From Clostridiales bacterium UBA1316 (GTDB lineage: Bacteria; Bacillota; Clostridia; Oscillospirales; Oscillospiraceae): a DNA stretch of 61,431 nucleotides. Below are positions 33,028 through 41,952 of the stretch, in pieces. The stretch spans positions 1 to 61,431 of the forward strand of contig DBTM01000081.1 in the NCBI GenBank assembly GCA_002307055.1, written 5' to 3'. The notes under the pieces were generated by a model that had not been told where the DNA came from, did no database searches, and was given only the letters and a program-made list of their open reading frames with translations. A program made the translations under genes and the position numbers. Each line of letters opens with the position of its first letter. Positions within the stretch are counted from its first letter, which is position 1.

Positions 33028-35316
33028 CTAGATTTTATCATCGGCAAGTCTCAGGATATCCTCATTTTGCCTTAACTTAAACCGATGCGCAGCGGAAAAT
33101 ATCATGGTCAGCACTGTAAACGTAATTCCGATTGCCGCCAGTATCAGCGCCGATGTCATCGCTGAAGCACTGTCATAACCGCTGATTGCCTCTTTAAACA
33201 GGTTGACAGAGTAAGTCATGGGCATAAAAGGATACAGCACCTTGAAAAACTTCGGCACGAGTTCCATTGGGAATGTGCCGCCGCAGGAGGTCAGCTGCAG
33301 GATCAGGAAAAGCAGCGCCAGGAACTTGCCCGCATCCTTCAGGCATACGATAAAGAATTCGACAATTGATATGAAGACCAGAGATGTGAGAATGCAGGAT
33401 AGATAATAAGCCGCAGGATTTGCCACTTGAAGTCCGAGGCCGTATTTTGCAATCAGCGCCAGTATGACAGCCTGGACAACACCGATAGCCGCAAAAACAC
33501 CGATACGCACAAAACGGCGGCCTGAATCACGTGACAGCATGCGAATTTTCTCATCCTGATCCAGATATATTCCCACGAACATGATAATCGCACCGACATA
33601 AAGAGACAGCGACATGAAATACGGTGAAAATGCCGTGCCGTAATTCGGAACAGGATTGATCGGCTCTGCCTTTATCGTCACCGGATTTGCAGCAAAGTCG
33701 GCCAGTCCGTCCGTCTGCTTGAGGTCACTGTCAGCGGTTTGAATTGCTTGATCCACGCTTGTTTTTGCTGTCACAGTGCCATCTGAAAGGTCTTTGACGC
33801 CGGTCTGCAGCTCTGATGTGCCGTCCTGCAGCTGTGCAATACCCGAGGTAAGCTGACTGCTTCCAGACTTCGCCGACCCGATTCCGTCTGTCAAGGACTG
33901 AGCGCCGGTATAAAGCTGCTGCGCGCCGGTATCGAGCTTGTCAAGGGATGCCGAGATCGTATCGAGCCCGGCTGCCATTTTAATCATATCGGATGATTTT
34001 TCCTGCAATTGGCCGACACCGGACGCAACCTGCGCGGCGCCCGCGCTGAGCTGCTGCATCGAAGTGCCGAGGCTTCCGAGATTGCTTTGCAGCGATGCCA
34101 GATTACCTTCTGACGCTTTCAGTTGATCGGCTCCCGCGGCGACGGCCGCGGTTCCGTCCTTGATCGAGGTACCGGCTGCGGTGAGTGTCTGCAGCTGCTT
34201 TTGCGTGTCCTTCGAAGACAGACCGGAGAGTATTTGACCCACAGCCGCAACCTTCTGCGCATCGGTCATAGCGGCGGACGAATAGACAGCCGCCAGTTTC
34301 GCTGCAAGTGTTTGGTTTTGGGTTATCAGACTGTTCACACCGTCTACATAGCTTGACACGCCCTTTGACGCCTGATTGGCACCGCTGTCGAGCTTGTCAA
34401 TGCCGCCGGTCAGGGCCGGAATCCCGGCAGTCGCAGAGCCGGCTGCCGTTGACAGTTCAGAGGTGCCGGACGCTGCCTTGTTAATCCCCGCGGCGAGCTT
34501 TTGAGCACCCGTTACGAGCTGCTGTATCTGTTCAGCGGCAGAAGCTGCTTGTGTGCCGCCGTCAGCCGTAGCCGAAAGAGAGGCTTGTACGCCTGTTTTT
34601 ATTGCGGTGATGCCGGTATGGAGCTGCAAAATATTCTGCGTGAGTGATTGCGCGCCGCCGTACAGCTGATCGAGTCCGCTGTTCAGACTCCCGATTCCTG
34701 CAGACAGTGTATTCTGTCCGCTTACAAGGCTCGCAGTCCCCGTCTTCAGTTTCAATGTGCCGTCAGACAGCTTACCCAATCCGTCGCTGAGCTCCTGCAG
34801 CTGTGTCGGTACCGTGTCCAGTTGGCTGACCAGTTCACTCGTTATTTCCTTATTGACATTTGAACGCAGCTTTTCTTCTATTTCCAGGAATGCCCGGGTT
34901 AGAATCTGGGAAGACAGATAATTCCGCTTTTCATTAGCCGAATATGTAATCTGAGCCGGTTGCTTATTGGTAGTCTCCGCGGAGGCAATGTCCGCGGAAA
35001 AGTTTTCGGGTATGTTTATAACCGCGTAATAATTGCTGCCTTTAACACCATCATCGGCAGTTTTGGCATCCGTAAATGTCCATTTCAGCGAGCTGTCGTT
35101 TTTCAGGTCGTCCGTCATTTCATTGCCGAGATTTCTGTTTTTGCCGTTAATAACCGCTCCGCTGTCCTCGTTGACCACTGCGATAGGCAGCTGATCCAGC
35201 CTGCCGTATGGGTCCCAGAACGCACCTAAATAAAACAAGCTGTAAGCCAGCGGAAGCACAATGACGGCTCCTATAATAATCAGACCGGTAATTCTGGATT
35301 TTTTTTTGCTCTTCAT
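33028..35316 (-). CDS. YhgE/Pip-family membrane protein
   Basis: A 762-aa protein with one N-terminal membrane segment (about 10-32), a large outside domain and about five C-terminal segments (570-745). The beginning LGAFWDPYGRLDQLPIAVVNED is the YhgE/Pip signature. The outer domain from about 170 to 540 is made of degenerate helical repeats with the pattern L-x-x-G (DGLGKLSDGTLKLKTG and many more), which form long coiled structures. The C-terminal part resembles ABC-2 permeases. Relatives include phage infection protein and ESX-linked exporters. Probably controlled by the TetR gene 49 bases upstream. Confidence 0.88.
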   Translation of the reverse strand: MKSKKKSRITGLIIIGAVIVLPLAYSLFYLGAFWDPYGRLDQLPIAVVNEDSGAVINGKNRNLGNEMTDDLKNDSSLKWTFTDAKTADDGVKGSNYYAVINIPENFSADIASAETTNKQPAQITYSANEKRNYLSSQILTRAFLEIEEKLRSNVNKEITSELVSQLDTVPTQLQELSDGLGKLSDGTLKLKTGTASLVSGQNTLSAGIGSLNSGLDQLYGGAQSLTQNILQLHTGITAIKTGVQASLSATADGGTQAASAAEQIQQLVTGAQKLAAGINKAASGTSELSTAAGSATAGIPALTGGIDKLDSGANQASKGVSSYVDGVNSLITQNQTLAAKLAAVYSSAAMTDAQKVAAVGQILSGLSSKDTQKQLQTLTAAGTSIKDGTAAVAAGADQLKASEGNLASLQSNLGSLGTSMQQLSAGAAQVASGVGQLQEKSSDMIKMAAGLDTISASLDKLDTGAQQLYTGAQSLTDGIGSAKSGSSQLTSGIAQLQDGTSELQTGVKDLSDGTVTAKTSVDQAIQTADSDLKQTDGLADFAANPVTIKAEPINPVPNYGTAFSPYFMSLSLYVGAIIMFVGIYLDQDEKIRMLSRDSGRRFVRIGVFAAIGVVQAVILALIAKYGLGLQVANPAAYYLSCILTSLVFISIVEFFIVCLKDAGKFLALLFLILQLTSCGGTFPMELVPKFFKVLYPFMPMTYSVNLFKEAISGYDSASAMTSALILAAIGITFTVLTMIFSAAHRFKLRQNEDILRLADDKI

Positions 35317-35343
35317 TGATAAAACCTTTCTATTTTATACTTG

Positions 35344-35389
35344 ATGCATTTATGCATTTATGCATTTATGCATTTATGCATTTATGCAT
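35344..35389. repeat. Tandem 8-base repeat (ATGCATTT, 5.75 copies)
   Basis: Five perfect copies of ATGCATTT run from 35344 to 35383 and a sixth is cut after ATGCAT. The array encodes the last residues of the TetR protein ending at 35366 and continues 24 bases beyond its stop toward the YhgE start at 35316. Since 8 is not a multiple of 3, any gain or loss of one unit shifts the TetR reading frame. Confidence 0.9.
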
Positions 35390-35980
35390 ATAAGAATTTC
35401 CCGCAGGTAATAAACCCTTGAGTATTATGCCGACAGACTGCGATATTGCACGCGCGTCGAGCGGTTCGTGCGTTTCCTCCCATTCGAAAGCCAGCGCGCT
35501 GTATATTTTGATAATGACAAACGACATTATTTCCGTATTGAGCGTGTTGCCTTTAAATATGGGTGTCAGCCGTCTTTTAAGATAAGCGGCGATCTGTTCG
35601 TCAATCATGCTCACGCCATTTCTGGCAATGGCTGTTTTCATCTCGCGCGCTTCCGTCATGATCTGATACATAAACTTTTGACTTTTCCGATATAAAAGCA
35701 GATTGTACACAACCTCCACGATCTCGTCGGCAAGCGCAAGATTCTTGCCTTCAATCTTTTTCAGCAGCACATCAAATCCCGCTATAAACTCCTGCACAAG
35801 ATAGTTGAATAAACTCTCTTTATCTTTAAAATACAGATATAATGTGCCTTTAGCCACATCAGCCCGTTCAGCGATACTGTCCATGCTGACTGATTTGTAA
35901 CCAAATTTTTCGAACAATTCTTTCGCCGCTGTTGCTATTTCCTTTGTTTTTCTTTCTTTTTTCCTTTCTGCCGCAGACAT
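35366..35980 (-). CDS. TetR-family regulator of the YhgE gene
   Basis: A 204-aa regulator. KEIATAAKELFEKFGYKSVS, MDSIAERADVAKGTLYLYF and KDKESLFNYLVQE form the TetR DNA-binding domain. The C-terminal ending NSYMHKCINA is encoded by the tandem 8-base repeat, so the tail is probably neutral or variable. SD AGGAGGT. A dyad and a consensus-like promoter lie just upstream (35996-36050). It is co-directional with and probably co-transcribed with the YhgE gene. Confidence 0.9.
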   Translation of the reverse strand: MSAAERKKERKTKEIATAAKELFEKFGYKSVSMDSIAERADVAKGTLYLYFKDKESLFNYLVQEFIAGFDVLLKKIEGKNLALADEIVEVVYNLLLYRKSQKFMYQIMTEAREMKTAIARNGVSMIDEQIAAYLKRRLTPIFKGNTLNTEIMSFVIIKIYSALAFEWEETHEPLDARAISQSVGIILKGLLPAGNSYMHKCINA

Positions 35981-35995
35981 AACGCACCTCCTATA

Positions 35996-36050
35996 AATGA
36001 CTGTTTGACCGGAATAGTCATTATTATATATTTGTTCTCAGATAATACAA
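35996..36050 (-). promoter_or_regulatory. Promoter and dyad upstream of the TetR-YhgE pair
   Basis: Read leftward: -35 TTGTAT (36045-36050), 16-base spacer, -10 TATAAT (36023-36028). Directly downstream AATGACT and AGTCATT (35996-36002 and 36016-36022) form an inverted repeat with a 13-base centre, a likely autorepression site. Confidence 0.65.
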
Positions 36051-36115
36051 GATTAAAATGTCCAAATAATATTGCATAAACTCAAATAAGTTCATCTAGT
36101 TTCACCAGCCGCGCA

Positions 36116-36150
36116 AAAAAACTGATTCCGTCAATCAGGAATCAGTTTTT
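36116..36150 (-). terminator. Terminator of recG
   Basis: The perfect 13-pair stem AAAAACTGATTCC / GGAATCAGTTTTT works in both directions. It lies 30 bases after the recG stop and upstream of the TetR promoter. Confidence 0.85.
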
Positions 36151-36179
36151 CAGCCATATGATATTCGCTGGGATTATTT

Positions 36180-38234
36180 TTAATTCAGCGTGTTCGCTTT
36201 GAGTTCAAAAAGCGCGCTGATCCTGTCCTTGAGTAAATGATTATCGGGGCTTTTCAAGTCCGGGTCCTTTTTTAGAACTTCCAAAGCCGCCGCCTGCGCG
36301 TTCGTCAGCACATCCATATCCGCCGCCAGATTGGCGATATGCATTTCCGGCAGTCCGTGCTGCCGTGACCCAAAGAAATCGCCGGGCCCGCGCAGCTTCA
36401 AATCCTCCTCAGATATCTTAAAGCCGTCGTTTGTCCGGCACATAATTTTGAGCCGTTCTATCGATATCTCGCCTCCGGCGCCTTCAAAGAGGATGCAATA
36501 GGATTGATGCTGTCCCCTGCCGACACGCCCCCTGAGCTGGTGGAGCTGAGACAAGCCAAACCTGTCTGCATTCTCCACAACCATCAGCGCCGCATTCGGT
36601 ACGTCCACGCCGACCTCGATAACGGTTGTCGCGACTAAGATATCCGTTTCTCCGGCGGAAAAAGTCGCCATGACGCTCTCTTTTTCTTTTGACTTCATCC
36701 GGCCGTGCACAAGAGCGACCTTGAGGTCCGGAAAAATTTCTTTTTTCAGCTTTTCGGCATATGCCTGCGCTGATTTCAAGTCGTCATCCGCCGTCACGCT
36801 TTCCTCAACCATCGGGCAGACGACATAAACCTGCCGCCCCTCGCCGACCAGCTTGCGCATAAAATTATACGTCCGCTGGCGGAGGTTCTCGTTGGCTGTA
36901 TAGGTTGCCACCTTCTGCCGTCCCGGCGGCAGCTCGTCAATAACGGAAACGTCCAGATCGCCGTATATAATCAGCGCCAGCGTGCGCGGAATCGGTGTGG
37001 CAGACATCACGAGCACATGCGGTGAATCACCCTTCGCGGTCAGCGCCGAGCGCTGGTTCACACCGAAGCGGTGCTGCTCATCGGTAATGACAAGCGCCAG
37101 GTCAAAGAATTCAACCCCCTCCGACAGCAGCGCGTGCGTACCGATGACAACATCAATTTCACCCGTATAAATCTGTGACTGAACATTTTTCTTCTGTTTT
37201 GCCGTCATCGCTCCTGTCAGCAGTCCGACATGGAGCCCGATGGGTTCAAGCAGCTGGCTGAGCGTTCTGTAATGCTGCTCGGCCAATATTTCAGTCGGGG
37301 CCATAAACGCCGACTGGCAGCCGGATTTCCACGCGTACCAGCAGCAGGCTGCCGCGACAGCCGTTTTGCCGGAACCGACATCACCCTGCACAAGCCTGTT
37401 CATCGGCGTGTTTTTCAGCATATCGCCGATGGCTTGCTCGATAGACCGAGCCTGCGCGCCCGTCAGCTTAAACGGCAGCAGCTTATAAAACTCCCCGATA
37501 TCCGCCGGTTTCAGCCCCCGCCCGATTTTGACTGTTCGGTTTTTCCGGAGCACGCCCATAGCCGCCGAGATAATAAACAGCTCTTCAAAAATGAGCCGTC
37601 TGCGTGAAATTTCCAGCGCCTCATAATGCGCGGGGAAATGGATATTTTCATAGGCGTACCGCGCCTGAGCCAGCTTATAATTTTCGCGTACAACCGGCGG
37701 CAGATAATCCGGCATCATGTCGCCGCACGCGTCGAGTCCCTGCCGGACGGCGTTCGCCATGATATTTTGCGATAAGCCGGATGTCAATCGGTATATCGGG
37801 ATGATCCGCCCGGTCACATTATGCGCTTTTTCTTTTTCGAATATCGGATTGAGCATCTCAAGCCGCCGCGGCGAGCCGGTTACCTTTCCGTAAAACACAT
37901 AGCTCACGCCCGGCTTAAGCATATCCTTCACAAAGCTTTGATTAAAGAAAGTGAGTTCAAGTGCGCCGCCCTCGTCAACGACCTTAACCTTTACCAGGTC
38001 AAGCCCCTTCCGTATGTGCGACAGCCTCGGCTCCGTCCCCGCCATAGCCTCTACGCACACCGTTTCGTCGGGCACCAGCATGGCAATCGGCTTGATTACC
38101 GTCCTGTCCTCATAAGCGCGCGGAAAAAAGCTGATGAGGTCCCGCAGCGTGTGAATCTCCAGCTTCCCCATCGCCTTCGCCCGCGCCTCCCCGACCCCCT
38201 TGATATACTGTATATCCGTCGTCAGCTCCGCCAC
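36180..38234 (-). CDS. recG: ATP-dependent DNA helicase RecG
   Basis: A 684-aa superfamily 2 helicase that remodels stalled forks and Holliday junctions. The wedge domain is at about 1-200 (IQYIKGVGEARAKAMGKL). Walker A QGDVGSGKTAVAA, the DEQHRFGVNQR box, SATPIPRTLA, and the C-terminal QLRGRVGRGQHQSYC mark RecG. The GTG at 38234 is preferred: a run of six G lies 6 bases before it, and the length then matches B. subtilis RecG (about 682). An ATG 15 codons upstream at 38279 lacks a site. Confidence 0.95.
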   Translation of the reverse strand: MAELTTDIQYIKGVGEARAKAMGKLEIHTLRDLISFFPRAYEDRTVIKPIAMLVPDETVCVEAMAGTEPRLSHIRKGLDLVKVKVVDEGGALELTFFNQSFVKDMLKPGVSYVFYGKVTGSPRRLEMLNPIFEKEKAHNVTGRIIPIYRLTSGLSQNIMANAVRQGLDACGDMMPDYLPPVVRENYKLAQARYAYENIHFPAHYEALEISRRRLIFEELFIISAAMGVLRKNRTVKIGRGLKPADIGEFYKLLPFKLTGAQARSIEQAIGDMLKNTPMNRLVQGDVGSGKTAVAAACCWYAWKSGCQSAFMAPTEILAEQHYRTLSQLLEPIGLHVGLLTGAMTAKQKKNVQSQIYTGEIDVVIGTHALLSEGVEFFDLALVITDEQHRFGVNQRSALTAKGDSPHVLVMSATPIPRTLALIIYGDLDVSVIDELPPGRQKVATYTANENLRQRTYNFMRKLVGEGRQVYVVCPMVEESVTADDDLKSAQAYAEKLKKEIFPDLKVALVHGRMKSKEKESVMATFSAGETDILVATTVIEVGVDVPNAALMVVENADRFGLSQLHQLRGRVGRGQHQSYCILFEGAGGEISIERLKIMCRTNDGFKISEEDLKLRGPGDFFGSRQHGLPEMHIANLAADMDVLTNAQAAALEVLKKDPDLKSPDNHLLKDRISALFELKANTLN

Positions 38235-38343
38235 CTCATGCCCCCCTTTGCTTTGAAAAGCTTTGACTAAGTTTACCATATCGCCGGATATTTTGCAAAG
38301 TCTGCATCTAAGTAATCTTTGAAATAGTATTTACGAATTGCCG

Positions 38344-38393
38344 TAGGGACGACCATTAGTCGTCCGCCGTTTCCTGACAAATGGTCGTCCCTA
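38344..38393. repeat. REP-like palindromic element 1
   Basis: TAGGGACGACCATT (38344-38357) and its exact complement (38380-38393) enclose a further GGACGAC/GTCGTCC pair. The spacer 38280-38544 has nothing else but the promoter of the methyltransferase gene at 38545. Compare the elements at 40897 and 42054. Confidence 0.65.
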
Positions 38394-38544
38394 TGCCAAC
38401 TTTAACCCCAGCTGTTTACCTGTTAACTTTATAATATGCAAAACATGTTAAATACTGTATACTAAGTAAAAGTGAGAATGAACACAAGAGCACTAGACTA
38501 TGATTTAGTATAAGACTCTTCGCTGCATTTCCAAGGAGATAATT

Positions 38545-39321
38545 ATGGATATCATTCAGCATAACAGCCGTGCTTGGGACAGAGAAGTTGAGCTCGGCAA
38601 CGGAGCTACAGTGCCGGTTTCACCCCAGGATATAGCGGAAGCGCGTAAAGGAAATTGGCGGCTGCAAATGTCATCCGATAAGAGATTGCCAAAGGAATGG
38701 ATGGGTGATATTCATAATAAAAACATACTCTGCCTGGCCGCAGGCGGTGGTCAGCAGGGGCCGCTTTTATCGGCAGCCGGAGCAAATGTTGTCGTGTTTG
38801 ACAACTCCCCGGCGCAGTTAGCGCAGGATGCCAAGGTCGCAGCAAGAGAAAATTTAAATATGCGCCTGGAGCAAGGCGATATGCGGGATTTATCGATTTT
38901 TGACGACAATGCCTTTGACATTATATATCTGGGGTTTGCAAATCATTTTATTGAAGAGCTCAGCCAGGTCTGGAAAGAATGCTACAGAGTATTATGTAAA
39001 GGCGGCATCTTAATATCGACATTTTGGAATCCGATCAATTATCTGTTTGATTATGATGAATGGGACCAGAATAATAATTTGGTGATACGGTACAGCATAC
39101 CGTATTCAGACCTGACCCAGCTCCCAAAGGAACAGTTAGCCTCGCATATCTGCACCCATGAGCCCCTGGAGTTCGGACATACCTTAGAAAGTCAAATCGG
39201 CGGTCAAATCGCCGCAGGTTTCCTTATAGCGGGCTTTATCGAGGACAGCTTGGAAAATGATATATTATCTGAATATATGAACACAGTTATTACGACAAGA
39301 GCTTTGAAGTTAATGTTATAG
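38545..39321 (+). CDS. Class I SAM-dependent methyltransferase
   Basis: A 258-aa protein with the methyltransferase-11 type fold. ILCLAAGGGQQGPLLSAAGA is motif I, VVFDNSPAQLAQD is the acidic motif, and GDMRDLSIFDDNAFDIIYLG is motif II. Homologues are often annotated only as SAM-dependent methyltransferases; the starting segment NSRAWDREVELGN is common in such Firmicute proteins. SD AAGGAG 7 bases before the ATG. Monocistronic, ending at a strong terminator. Substrate unknown. Confidence 0.85.
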   Translation: MDIIQHNSRAWDREVELGNGATVPVSPQDIAEARKGNWRLQMSSDKRLPKEWMGDIHNKNILCLAAGGGQQGPLLSAAGANVVVFDNSPAQLAQDAKVAARENLNMRLEQGDMRDLSIFDDNAFDIIYLGFANHFIEELSQVWKECYRVLCKGGILISTFWNPINYLFDYDEWDQNNNLVIRYSIPYSDLTQLPKEQLASHICTHEPLEFGHTLESQIGGQIAAGFLIAGFIEDSLENDILSEYMNTVITTRALKLML

Positions 39322-39391
39322 ATGATGTTACTCTGTTCTTTTCTATAGCGGGTTTTCGCATACAACGACCAAAAATGTAAATTCGAAAAGA

Positions 39392-39428
39392 AACGACAAT
39401 TTACTGATAAAAATTGTCGTTTTTTTTT
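39392..39428 (+). terminator. Strong terminator of the methyltransferase gene
   Basis: AACGACAATTT / AAATTGTCGTT stem followed by eight T, 70 bases after the stop. Confidence 0.9.
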
Positions 39429-39525
39429 GTGTAAATGTGGGATGCTTTAAGGATAAATAAAATTTTCGGGAGCTCTAAGCTTGACCAGCTATCACAAGAG
39501 TTATATGCTGATAGCGTTATTTGTA

Positions 39526-39542
39526 CCGCCGCTCTGCGGCGG
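39526..39542 (+). other. GC-rich hairpin in the leader of the HD-domain gene
   Basis: CCGCCGC, TCT, GCGGCGG form a very stable hairpin only 5 bases before the GGGAGG ribosome binding site of the gene at 39557. It could limit or protect translation initiation. Confidence 0.55.
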
Positions 39543-39556
39543 AATGGGAGGCTGTT

Positions 39557-40027
39557 ATGAATAGAGTGCTGAAGGTAATGAGCGAAATTTTGAAGGTTAT
39601 CAACATGCAGGACACTGCCGTCCAGCGCGACGAGACGCTCGACTGGGAGCGTGTTCACATGGCTTCAACGGCGCGAATCGCGTGGATATTGGCGCTGCAG
39701 CGCGGGGAGAATCCTGAAATCAGCGCGGTTGCTGCCGCTGTCCACGATTATGGGAGAATCATCACCGGACGGCAAATTAACCACGCCGAAGCCGGTTATC
39801 TGCCTGTCCAGAGTTTCTTAAAGAGCACAGGATTATTTAACTCAGAGGAGATTCGTATCGTCGCCGAAGCAGCTAAAAATCACAGCAGCAAAACAGTAAT
39901 CGGCACACCTGTCGAGGAGATTGTCAAAGACGCCGATGTCATCGACTGTTATCAATACGGTCTGCCGTTTGACAGGCCGGAAAAGAAAACAAGATATGAC
40001 GCATGGCTGTCGTCGCTGACCTCATAA
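39557..40027 (+). CDS. HD-domain phosphohydrolase
   Basis: A 156-aa protein. His in ERVHMAST, the HD pair in AAAVHDYGRI, His in AKNHSSKT and Asp in DADVIDCY give the metal-binding set of HD hydrolases. The start is the ATG at 39557 after GGGAGG. The target is unknown; HD proteins cleave phosphoesters such as nucleotides. Downstream 40028-40135 looks like decayed sequence without a supported gene; a 63-codon hydrophobic frame from 40003 lacks a ribosome site. Confidence 0.8.
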   Translation: MNRVLKVMSEILKVINMQDTAVQRDETLDWERVHMASTARIAWILALQRGENPEISAVAAAVHDYGRIITGRQINHAEAGYLPVQSFLKSTGLFNSEEIRIVAEAAKNHSSKTVIGTPVEEIVKDADVIDCYQYGLPFDRPEKKTRYDAWLSSLTS

Positions 40028-40135
40028 TATCACTGGGATTAAGTGCTTTATTGGCAATTCTTTCGTACCGGCCTGATATACTTCCAAAACCGCTCCGGAT
40101 CGTGGAAAAAGTAAGCTATCCTGCCGGCAGAGGTG

Positions 40136-40273
40136 TCAGGGCAATAGTCCGTGCTCGAAAACAATGTATTCGGCTTTGGGTACATCCATCATAAGCATTT
40201 GCGGCGGCACTTCGCCTTTATAATCAGAGGCAAGGCGAACACCATAACACTCGGCGCGCGGAATACCATCACT
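40136..40273 (-). pseudogene. Remnant of a GyrI-like/AraC effector-binding domain
   Basis: On the minus strand an open stretch without a start codon encodes ECYGVRLASDYKGEVPPQML and then MMDVPKAEYIVFEHGLLP before a stop. This matches the effector-binding (GyrI-like) domain typical of AraC-family activators, where a similar VP-x-x-x-Y-x-VF-x-H core is found. An in-frame stop precedes it at 40274-40276, and the expected DNA-binding domain is missing. It is probably a gene fragment left by deletion between the HD and bioY genes. Confidence 0.55.
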
Positions 40274-40314
40274 CTATCGTCATTATAAAGCAAGAGAAAT
40301 GTTGTCGCTTGATT

Positions 40315-40851
40315 TCACTTGCGTAAAATCTCCTGCTTTTTTAGCATTTTCCTCAGTCTTGGCGCAATAAACGACGCCAGAATGATTTTCACAATGTCGC
40401 CGAGCAAAAATGGAATCACGCACAGAGCCAGCGCCTTGGCTAACGTGACGTTCATTATAATCATAAACCATATCGTTCCGCAGGTATATAAAAGGACAGA
40501 GCCGATCACCATGCCAAGAGAATAAGCCCATTTTTTGCTCTCAAGCTTATCGATAAAAAAGCCTTCTGCCAAGGCAAGCAGAATATACCCGAGGATAAAG
40601 CCGCCGGTCGGGCCTACGAGCTTTGGCAGGCCGCCCGTGAACCCGGAAAACACAGGGAGACCGACAACGCCGAGCGCTATGTATATAATAACCGCCAGTG
40701 TCCCGTATTTCCAGTTCATTACGGAGGCTGCGATATAAATCGCAAACGTTGCCAGTGACAGCGGGATTGGCCCCATTGGAATGACGAACGGCGCCATCAC
40801 ACAGATGATGGCGGCAAACAGCGCTGTAAAAACCATATCTCTTATTTTCAT
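40315..40851 (-). CDS. bioY: Biotin transporter BioY
   Basis: A 178-aa membrane protein with about six segments. MVFTALFAAIICVMAPFVIP, PIPLSLATFAIYIAA and LPVFSGFTGGLPKLVGPTGG, then FILGYILLALAEGF, are BioY family marks; the GPTGG loop contacts biotin. BioY is the substrate-binding unit of an energy-coupling-factor transporter. It lies 71 bases after birA on the same strand, across a palindromic element, and so joins biotin uptake with ligation. This matters for a cell making two biotin carriers (19081 and 54209). Confidence 0.95.
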   Translation of the reverse strand: MKIRDMVFTALFAAIICVMAPFVIPMGPIPLSLATFAIYIAASVMNWKYGTLAVIIYIALGVVGLPVFSGFTGGLPKLVGPTGGFILGYILLALAEGFFIDKLESKKWAYSLGMVIGSVLLYTCGTIWFMIIMNVTLAKALALCVIPFLLGDIVKIILASFIAPRLRKMLKKQEILRK

Positions 40852-40896
40852 GCTTTATTGATCCTTATAATTATATTGTACTATTTCACGTGTAGC

Positions 40897-40916
40897 GGCG
40901 GGCTTCCACGCCCGCC
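40897..40916. repeat. REP-like palindromic element 2
   Basis: GGCGGGC, loop TTCCAC, GCCCGCC; preceded by GTAGC. It lies between birA and bioY and shares the GTAGC prefix and TTCCAC loop with the element at 42054. Confidence 0.6.
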
Positions 40917-40922
40917 TGTTCC

Positions 40923-41909
40923 TCACAGACTGCGCGGCCTAATGCTGACTTCGCCGGACGATAAGGCTTGCTGGGTGCCGTCTTCGTATCGGACGATCAG
41001 GCGGCAGTCGTCGTCTATATCGAGCGCCCGCGCTTTTTTTGACGCATTGCCGGCGATAACATCAATGTCCTGCCCAATGATGAAGGCGCGGGCTTTGTAA
41101 TCCTTCAGATAAGCCTTATCACCCAGGCGCTGATAATAACTCCAAAAGCGTTTGAGTATTTCCGCGATCAGACGGCTTCTGGCTTCGGTTCCCGAGGGAA
41201 GCTCTTTACAAACGGCGGTAACTATATCCGCGATAGCGTCGGGATATCCCGATTCCGGTATTGTGACATTGACGCCGATACCGAGCACGACAAATTCCAT
41301 GCGCCCGCTTTCCATGTCAAACGCGCCCTCCGTCAGAATGCCGCTGACCTTCCTCCCGTGGCAGAAGACATCATTAACCCACTTGATTTTCGCCGAAACA
41401 CCCGTTATTGCCTCAATCGACTCAGCGACGGCGACAGCCGCCGCTGTCGTAATCAGCGTCGCGTCTGCCGCGTTCACGTTCGGGCGCAGTAAAAGGCTGA
41501 AATAGATTCCTGTTCCGGCAGGGGAGTAAAATCCCCGCCCCAGCCGCCCTCTGCCGCCGCTCTGCTCGTCGGCGATTACAACTGTCCCTTCGCGTGCGCC
41601 CTTTGACGCCAGCTCTTTGAGCGTTGTGTTAGTTGACGCAAGTGATTTGAATACCTCGGTGCCGAACATGCCGCTGAACGCGCCAAGATGCTTATCCACA
41701 CTGGCTTTTGACAAAATATCGCTGTCCCGCGTCAGACAATAGCCCTTATGTGTCACCGCTTGTATGTCGTGCCCGTCCTCCTTCAGCGCTTTGACCGCCT
41801 TCCACACCGCGTTTCTGCTGACGTATAGTTTTTCGGCTAAATCGTTGCCTGAGATATATTGCCCCTTATTTTTTTCCAGTGTCTCCAAGACCTGACCCTT
41901 GAGCTCCAT
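40923..41909 (-). CDS. birA: Biotin-protein ligase / biotin operon repressor BirA
   Basis: A 328-aa bifunctional protein. An N-terminal helix-turn-helix (SGNDLAEKLYVSRNAVWKAV, about 22-41) precedes the ligase domain with ADEQSGGRGRLGRGFYSP (the biotinyl-AMP loop GRGRLGR) and AKIKWVNDVF. A small C-terminal SH3-like domain follows (about 275-328). It biotinylates AccB (54209) and the transferase carrier (19081) and represses biotin genes. The start was set at the ATG at 41909 with GGTGG upstream. A dyad at 41953-41997 lies in its promoter region. Confidence 0.93.
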   Translation of the reverse strand: MELKGQVLETLEKNKGQYISGNDLAEKLYVSRNAVWKAVKALKEDGHDIQAVTHKGYCLTRDSDILSKASVDKHLGAFSGMFGTEVFKSLASTNTTLKELASKGAREGTVVIADEQSGGRGRLGRGFYSPAGTGIYFSLLLRPNVNAADATLITTAAAVAVAESIEAITGVSAKIKWVNDVFCHGRKVSGILTEGAFDMESGRMEFVVLGIGVNVTIPESGYPDAIADIVTAVCKELPSGTEARSRLIAEILKRFWSYYQRLGDKAYLKDYKARAFIIGQDIDVIAGNASKKARALDIDDDCRLIVRYEDGTQQALSSGEVSIRPRSL

Positions 41910-41952
41910 GCACACCACCGCCAATTAAGTTTTGCTTAGTATAAAAGAAAGC

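Noticed and set aside
33028..35316. Treating the repetitive outer domain of the YhgE protein as a surface repeat adhesin
   Set aside because: The N-terminal YhgE signature, the ABC-2-like C-terminal membrane part and the helical L-x-x-G repeats are all normal for the YhgE/Pip family.
40003..40194. A 63-codon hydrophobic frame overlapping the end of the HD gene
   Set aside because: There is no ribosome binding site, and most of it lies opposite the GyrI-like remnant. It may be relic sequence but not a supported gene.
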